From CAYXRK01 sp964467615 (GTDB lineage: Bacteria > Hydrogenedentota > Hydrogenedentia > Hydrogenedentales > GCA-2746185), in contig CAYXRK010000170.1 in NCBI GenBank assembly GCA_964467615.1, forward strand, positions 1 through 10,392: DNA of 10,392 bases. The letters are read 5' to 3'. The position numbers were made by a program, and so were the translations under genes. The notes under the pieces are model-generated. The model ran no database searches, was not told where the DNA came from, and saw only the letters and a list, made by a program, of their open reading frames with translations. This document shows, in pieces, positions 6,483 to 10,392 of the stretch. Each line of letters opens with the position of its first letter. Position 1 is the first letter of the stretch.

Positions 6483-6501
6483 GCGAGGCGATCCGCCTCG
6501 C
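6483..6501 (-). terminator. Perfect 8-bp hairpin just after the ROK kinase stop codon
   Basis: GCGAGGCG (6483-6490) and CGCCTCGC (6494-6501) pair perfectly around the loop ATC, starting four bases after the ROK stop. The position suits a transcription terminator, but only a short GGGTTTG follows, so it may be Rho-assisted, an RNA-stabilising stem, or part of a dispersed palindromic repeat. Confidence 0.45.
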
Positions 6502-6504
6502 AGG

Positions 6505-7479
6505 CTACAAATGGTCCGCGGCGAACTTGGCGGCACCCATGACGACGGCGTCGTCGCCGAGCTTTGCAGTGGTGATCTTCACGCACTTTCGGAGGAACGA
6601 ATACGTGTGTTCGTCGATGGCGCGCGTGACTTCCTCGATGTAGAGTTTCGGCATCGCCTCGACGAGTCCGCCGCCAAGCACGACCGCCTCGGGGCTCACG
6701 ATATTGATCACGTTCGCCGCCGCGATTCCGGTGTAGTACGCCGCCCGGCGCACGACGGCCTCCACCATTTTGTCCCCAGTATCAATCGCGCGAGCGAGAA
6801 CGCCGCTACGAATTTCGGAGAGGTCCGTCCCGCAATGCTCGTAGATGTAGGGCGCATCGTATCGCGCGGCCAACGCGGCGACCTGTTCCGCAATCGCGAT
6901 GCGCGACGCTACGGCTTCGAGGCATCCGCGCTTGCCGCAGCCGCAAAACGGGCCATCGACCTGCATGGTCATGTGGCCCACCTCGCCCGCGGTCCCACTC
7001 GCGCCGTGGAAGAGTTCGCCGTTGATGATGAGGCCACCGCCGATTCCGGTGCCGGGAAAAATCCCGAAGACGTGCTTGCACTTCTTGACGTCGCCGAAGC
7101 ACCACTCGCCGTAGATCCCCATGTTCACGTCGTTGTCCGCGAAGGCGGGCGCGTCAAAATGCTTCGACAGGAATTCGGCCAGGGGGAACGCGTCCCAATC
7201 GAGATTTGGCGTGTCGTAGATGATCCCCTTCTCGGGGTCCGCCGGGCCTGGCGCGCCGGCGCCGATCGCCTTGATAGGCACTTCGCCAGCCGCGCGAAGG
7301 GTCTCACGCACGGCCTTTCGAACACGGTCCTCGACGGACTCGTTACTGTCCTTGCTCCGTGACTTACGCTTCTCTCTCGCGATCGGTTTGAACTCGTGAT
7401 CGAACACGACGACGGTAATGTTCGTGCCGCCGATATCTACCCCGACTACGTACTCACCTGGCTTAAGCGACCGGGCCAT
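6505..7479 (-). CDS. ROK-family sugar kinase (glucokinase-like)
   Basis: The 324-residue protein has the standard order of the ROK (repressor, ORF, kinase) family without the N-terminal DNA-binding domain, so it is a cytosolic enzyme rather than a repressor. The phosphate-binding loop DIGGTN is at 15-20, GAPGP at 75-79, catalytic Asp117 in ADNDVN, the second phosphate loop GTGIGGG at 143-149, and the ROK signature with zinc ligands His169, Cys179, Cys181 and Cys186 (GHM followed by CGCGKRGC). It should phosphorylate a hexose with ATP; glucose, mannose, fructose, N-acetylglucosamine or N-acetylmannosamine cannot be told apart here. ATG 7479 has GGGGGA upstream. It follows the EF-G gene by 56 bp and may share its transcript. 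Confidence 0.92.
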   Translation of the reverse strand: MARSLKPGEYVVGVDIGGTNITVVVFDHEFKPIAREKRKSRSKDSNESVEDRVRKAVRETLRAAGEVPIKAIGAGAPGPADPEKGIIYDTPNLDWDAFPLAEFLSKHFDAPAFADNDVNMGIYGEWCFGDVKKCKHVFGIFPGTGIGGGLIINGELFHGASGTAGEVGHMTMQVDGPFCGCGKRGCLEAVASRIAIAEQVAALAARYDAPYIYEHCGTDLSEIRSGVLARAIDTGDKMVEAVVRRAAYYTGIAAANVINIVSPEAVVLGGGLVEAMPKLYIEEVTRAIDEHTYSFLRKCVKITTAKLGDDAVVMGAAKFAADHL

Positions 7480-7535
7480 CGTGTTCCCCCAAGGGCAAGC
7501 ATATCAGCCGTGCGCGCGCCCCGGAAACGGCCCGG

Positions 7536-9548
7536 CTACTCGCCTGCCTCTCGCGCGGCCTCGTAGGCCTGCGCGAGCTTCTGCTGAACGTCGAGGGGAA
7601 CTTCATCGTAGTGGTCAAATTTGATGGTGTAACTCCCGCGACCGCCGCTAATGCTGCGCAGTTCGGTCGAATAGCGAAGGACCTCCGCCTCGGGAACGTT
7701 CGCGCGGATGCATTGCCGGCCGGGACCCGGTGATTCCATCCCAAGAATCCGGCCGCGGCGGCTATTGATGTCACCGTTGATGTCGCCCATGTATTCCTCC
7801 GGGACCGTGACGGCGATTTCCATGATCGGCTCGAGGATGCAGGGCTTCGCTTCCTTGATACCTTTCTGTATGGCCATCGATGCCGCAATCTTGAACGCCA
7901 TTTCCGAGGAATCGACGTCGTGATACGAACCAAAGTGGAGCTCGACTTTGACGTCAACGACCTGAAATCCCGCGACAACGCCGCGATGCAGCGCGTCTTG
8001 GCAGCCCCTGTCGATGTGCGGAATGTACTGTCGCGGCACGACCCCGCCGACGACGCTGTCAATGAACTCGTAGCCCGCGCCGCGCACATTCGGGGAAATC
8101 CGAAGATGGACGTCGCCGTATTGCCCGTGGCCGCCGCTTTGTTTCTTGTGTTTGCCTTGCACGTCCGATTTGCCCTTGACCGTCTCCTTGAACGCCACCT
8201 TCGGCGTCCGCGTTTCCGCCTCGACGTGAAATTTCCGTTTCATGCGGCCAAGAAGGATGTCCAGTTGCAGGTCGCCCAATCCCTTGATGACGTGCTCGTT
8301 CGTCTCGGCGTCGCGGTAGTGGTGAAACGTCGGATCCTCTTCCGCGATCCGGTTGAGCGCCTCGCCGATTTTGTCCTCGTCGTTGCGCGATTTGGCAAAG
8401 ATTGCGAGCTTGACCATCGACGGGGGCAACTCGATTCTCTGTAATTGAATGTCCGTGCCAAGCGCGCCGATCGTGTCGCCGAAATGCGTGTGCTTGAGTT
8501 TCGTCATCGCCGCAAGGTCCCCAGGACCGACCTCGGGCACCTGCGTTTGCTCCTTGCCGCAGAGGAAAAATAGTTTGCCCGTGCGCTCTTTAGAATTGGT
8601 GCTGACGTTGTAGAACTCGGAGTCGGCTTTGAGCGTGCCGCTCAACACGCGGAACAGCGAGAGATGACCAACGAACGGATCGACGATCGAGCGGAATATC
8701 TGCGCGAGGAACGGTCCGTCACCCTTGGGCTGGAATTCAACGTCCTCCCCTTTCGAATTCTTTCCCACAATCTTGCGGTCGAGCGGCGTCGGGAAATAAT
8801 GACAAATAAAGTCCATGAGCTCTTTGAGGCCGACTTCCTTTTCGACACTACCCCCGATGATCGGCACCACCCTCCCGCTCTTGATGCCCGCCTGAAGGCC
8901 ATGCGCAAAATCGTCCTCGGACAACTCGCCCGTCTCGAGATACTTCTCCATCAGCGCGTCGTCGGATTCCGCGACGGCCTCAGCGATCGCCACCTTGGCG
9001 TCCCCATCCCCGGACGCAATAATGTCCGTGACCGTTTTTAGCGCCGCACCAGTGCCGCTGGGCACGATCATGGGCACGCAACTGTTGCCGTAGTGTTCGC
9101 GGATTTTCGAAACGGCCTCGTCCCAATCCAGGTTTTCGCGGTCGAGTTTGTTGACGAATATTGCGCGAGGAACATTGAATTCGTCCGCATACTTGAGGGC
9201 GTTGTCCGTACCGACTTGCGGGCCCGTGGCGCCGTCGATTACAACAATAAGGCCGTCGAGGAGAGGAGTGGACGACGCGACTTCGCCGATGAAGTCCGCG
9301 TACCCAGGGTGGTCCACCAAATGCACGCGCGTGCCGTTCCAGTCCACGTGCATCAACTTCATCTGAATGGTCTGGTGGCGTGCTGTCTCTTCCTCAAGGT
9401 AATCGCCAACCGTGTTGCCGTCGGCTATTTTACCGAGCCGGTTCGTTTTCCCGGCGGCGTGCAACACGTGCTCGATGAGCATCGTCTTACCCACGCCGCC
9501 GTGACCTACAATCCCAACGTTACGTACCTTTCTCGGATCCGTCGCCAT
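7536..9548 (-). CDS. Elongation factor G paralogue (EF-G II type GTPase)
   Basis: A 670-residue ribosomal GTPase with the five EF-G domains: G domain (1 to about 260), domain II (about 275-375), III (about 378-450), IV (about 450-565, with SGGHGQYG 471-478) and V (about 568-650, with ILEPIMEIAV and GDINSRRGR). G motifs are GHGGVGKT (15-22), DHPG (79-82), NKLD (133-136) and SGTGA (164-168). Canonical EF-G has AHIDAGKTT and DTPGHVDF; here P-loop and switch II differ and Tyr83 replaces the catalytic histidine. These features fit the EF-G II branch (Thermus EF-G-2-like) rather than the main fusA. No ribosomal protein, rpsG/L or tuf gene adjoins it, also against housekeeping fusA. ATG 9548 has a strong GGAGGA seven bases upstream; the frame opens to 9623 but that part is leader. 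Confidence 0.9.
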   Translation of the reverse strand: MATDPRKVRNVGIVGHGGVGKTMLIEHVLHAAGKTNRLGKIADGNTVGDYLEEETARHQTIQMKLMHVDWNGTRVHLVDHPGYADFIGEVASSTPLLDGLIVVIDGATGPQVGTDNALKYADEFNVPRAIFVNKLDRENLDWDEAVSKIREHYGNSCVPMIVPSGTGAALKTVTDIIASGDGDAKVAIAEAVAESDDALMEKYLETGELSEDDFAHGLQAGIKSGRVVPIIGGSVEKEVGLKELMDFICHYFPTPLDRKIVGKNSKGEDVEFQPKGDGPFLAQIFRSIVDPFVGHLSLFRVLSGTLKADSEFYNVSTNSKERTGKLFFLCGKEQTQVPEVGPGDLAAMTKLKHTHFGDTIGALGTDIQLQRIELPPSMVKLAIFAKSRNDEDKIGEALNRIAEEDPTFHHYRDAETNEHVIKGLGDLQLDILLGRMKRKFHVEAETRTPKVAFKETVKGKSDVQGKHKKQSGGHGQYGDVHLRISPNVRGAGYEFIDSVVGGVVPRQYIPHIDRGCQDALHRGVVAGFQVVDVKVELHFGSYHDVDSSEMAFKIAASMAIQKGIKEAKPCILEPIMEIAVTVPEEYMGDINGDINSRRGRILGMESPGPGRQCIRANVPEAEVLRYSTELRSISGGRGSYTIKFDHYDEVPLDVQQKLAQAYEAAREAGE

Positions 9549-9560
9549 GTGTGCATCCTC

Positions 9561-9609
9561 CGTTTCGGGCCCAAACGAAACGGGCGGCCCAGCACTCTGC
9601 CGGCCGCCC
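9561..9609 (-). promoter_or_regulatory. Leader with two consecutive hairpins ahead of the EF-G II gene
   Basis: On the transcript side the first stem pairs 9604-9609 with 9582-9587 and 9598-9603 with 9589-9594: about 12 pairs with one wobble, one bulged base (9588) and a 3-base loop. It is followed by GTTTCGTTT. The second stem pairs 9576-9582 with 9561-9567 (CGTTTCG/CGAAACG, 8-base loop) and abuts the Shine-Dalgarno GGAGGA at 9556-9561. The stems share position 9582, so the two are nearly stacked. They could act as an attenuator, control ribosome access, or end read-through from the aldolase gene. Confidence 0.5.
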
Positions 9610-9634
9610 CCTTGCAGCACCACTCGATTGGCGC

Positions 9635-9663
9635 AGTATAGCCGCCGGGTCTGATCCCGGCAA
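9635..9663 (-). promoter_or_regulatory. Probable sigma70-type promoter of the EF-G II gene
   Basis: On the minus strand TTGCCG (9658-9663) and TATACT (9635-9640) are 17 bases apart, a good sigma70-type match. Transcription would start near 9628 and give a leader of about 80 bases. The spacer and the inner -35 bases contain the perfect inverted repeat GCCGGG/CCCGGC (9644-9649 and 9656-9661, 6-base loop), which may be an operator or a leftover terminator stem of the upstream aldolase gene. Confidence 0.6.
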
Positions 9664-9693
9664 TGCGCCCTCCGCTTCGCGCCAACGCGCTCA

Positions 9694-10392
9694 TCAATCC
9701 TCTTCGTCGGTCAATTGCGAATAGAAATCGCCAAAGGACGCCCCGTCCACGGCCTTCATCAACTGCATCGCCGCGCGAGGATGTTTGTTCAGTATGCCGG
9801 TCACCATGTACGGGATTTCGTAGCCCCACTTAAGTTCCTTTTGCATCTCAACGAAATACTTCTGAATCAAATCGAGCACCGGCCGAACGTTGTATTTCGG
9901 GTTCTTGAGAAAACCCAGCAGCAACTCCGTCGTACAGTTCCCCGCCGCCCGGCCCATGCCGTACACGCTGCCGTCGACCATGTTGATCCCGCGAATGATC
10001 CCATCAATCGTGTTGGAGAACGCCAACTGCTGGTTGTTGTGGCAATGAATTCCGATTGTTTTGTTTGGCACGGCCTTGATGTACTTGTCGGCGAGATATT
10101 GAATCGGTTCGCAGTAGAGGTAACCAAAGCTGTCCACAAGATACACGAACTCGAAATTGGTCCCCGCGAGCTGCGCCAACGCCTCGTCCAGTTCCGGCTC
10201 GAGCACATGCGAAACCGCCATGATGTTCACCGCGACCTCGTACCCAAGGCCCTTGAGGTGGTTGCCCAATTCGATCGCCTTGTCAATCTCCTTGGCATAC
10301 GTCGCCACACGGTACAATTTTATGATCGAGTCCTTCGCGGGCAAGAAGTCCACGTGGTCGCACCGCCCCACGTCCGCCATCACCGAAACTTT
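9694..10392 (-). CDS. HMGL-like (DRE-TIM) aldolase, C-terminal part (5' end outside window)
   Basis: The visible 232 residues contain no natural start; the frame runs on past 10392, so this is the C-terminal portion of a TIM-barrel aldolase or lyase of the HMG-CoA lyase/4-hydroxy-2-oxovalerate aldolase superfamily. Landmarks are LVDSFGYLY (the barrel Asp region), GIHCHNNQQLAFSN (the HxH divalent-metal ligands plus Asn), and VYGMGRAAGNCTTELLLGFL, the glycine-rich strand typical of these enzymes. The last 90 residues (LKWGYEIPYMVTGILNKHPR region) form an extra C-terminal domain found in a broad, poorly characterised group annotated only as aldolase catalytic domain proteins. The substrate cannot be set. 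Apparent starts at 10383 or 10380 fall in the middle of the barrel and are not real. Confidence 0.85.
   Translation of the reverse strand, partial: KVSVMADVGRCDHVDFLPAKDSIIKLYRVATYAKEIDKAIELGNHLKGLGYEVAVNIMAVSHVLEPELDEALAQLAGTNFEFVYLVDSFGYLYCEPIQYLADKYIKAVPNKTIGIHCHNNQQLAFSNTIDGIIRGINMVDGSVYGMGRAAGNCTTELLLGFLKNPKYNVRPVLDLIQKYFVEMQKELKWGYEIPYMVTGILNKHPRAAMQLMKAVDGASFGDFYSQLTDEED

Noticed and set aside
6413..6586. 58-residue N-terminal extension of the methyltransferase
   Set aside because: Arginine-rich, translates the intergenic hairpin and overlaps the ROK gene end; family members begin close to the KLYYGDNL segment.
6511..7362. 283-codon plus-strand open frame
   Set aside because: Antisense to the ROK kinase; no domain signature and no start context.
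9549..9623. N-terminal extension of the EF-G gene
   Set aside because: It would start inside the leader hairpins; the ATG at 9548 has a textbook ribosome site and gives the expected start just ahead of the P-loop.

Overview
The window reads as an ordinary chromosomal segment of a Gram-negative bacterium, with every supported gene on the minus strand, so it is best read from right to left. Base composition is moderately GC-rich and fairly even. The respiratory operon style (tiny membrane proteins inside a cox operon, a carboxypeptidase-regulatory-like/cytochrome c fusion), the EF-G II paralogue and the ROK kinase suggest a Planctomycetota-, Verrucomicrobiota- or Hydrogenedentota-like lineage. 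That placement is inferred from memory of similar gene sets and is not proven here.

Right part (10392 to 6505): the C-terminal 232 residues of an HMGL-like (DRE-TIM) aldolase run in from outside the window. Next comes a good sigma70-type promoter and a leader with two consecutive hairpins, then an elongation factor G paralogue of the EF-G II kind. A ROK-family sugar kinase follows 56 bp later and ends in a perfect 8-bp hairpin.

Middle (6412 to 4760): a single-gene DNA modification unit. It is a beta-class adenine-type methyltransferase fused to a C-terminal Mrr-like PD-(D/E)XK domain, with no separate restriction or specificity gene nearby.

Left part (4735 to 1): a promoter with a 17-bp spacer precedes a tight cytochrome c oxidase operon: coxA, coxC, coxD, two tiny membrane proteins, coxB. 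Adjacent genes are separated by 1 to 2 bases or overlap by 8, implying translational coupling. About 200 bp of hairpin-rich DNA follows. The last gene starts with a secretion signal, then a carboxypeptidase-regulatory-like domain and a CxxCH haem motif, and leaves the window. Together these genes specify an aa3/caa3-like terminal oxidase in the inner membrane, probably fed by a periplasmic c-type cytochrome.

The most interesting points are: subunit I has isoleucine where the K-channel lysine of A-family oxidases should be; coxB is last in the operon and is preceded by a tiny secreted CxxC protein; the methyltransferase-nuclease fusion has serine in its nuclease motif; and two stop codons are followed by similarly built hairpins that may belong to a dispersed repeat. 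I saw no CRISPR array, tRNA, rRNA, transposase or phage gene.
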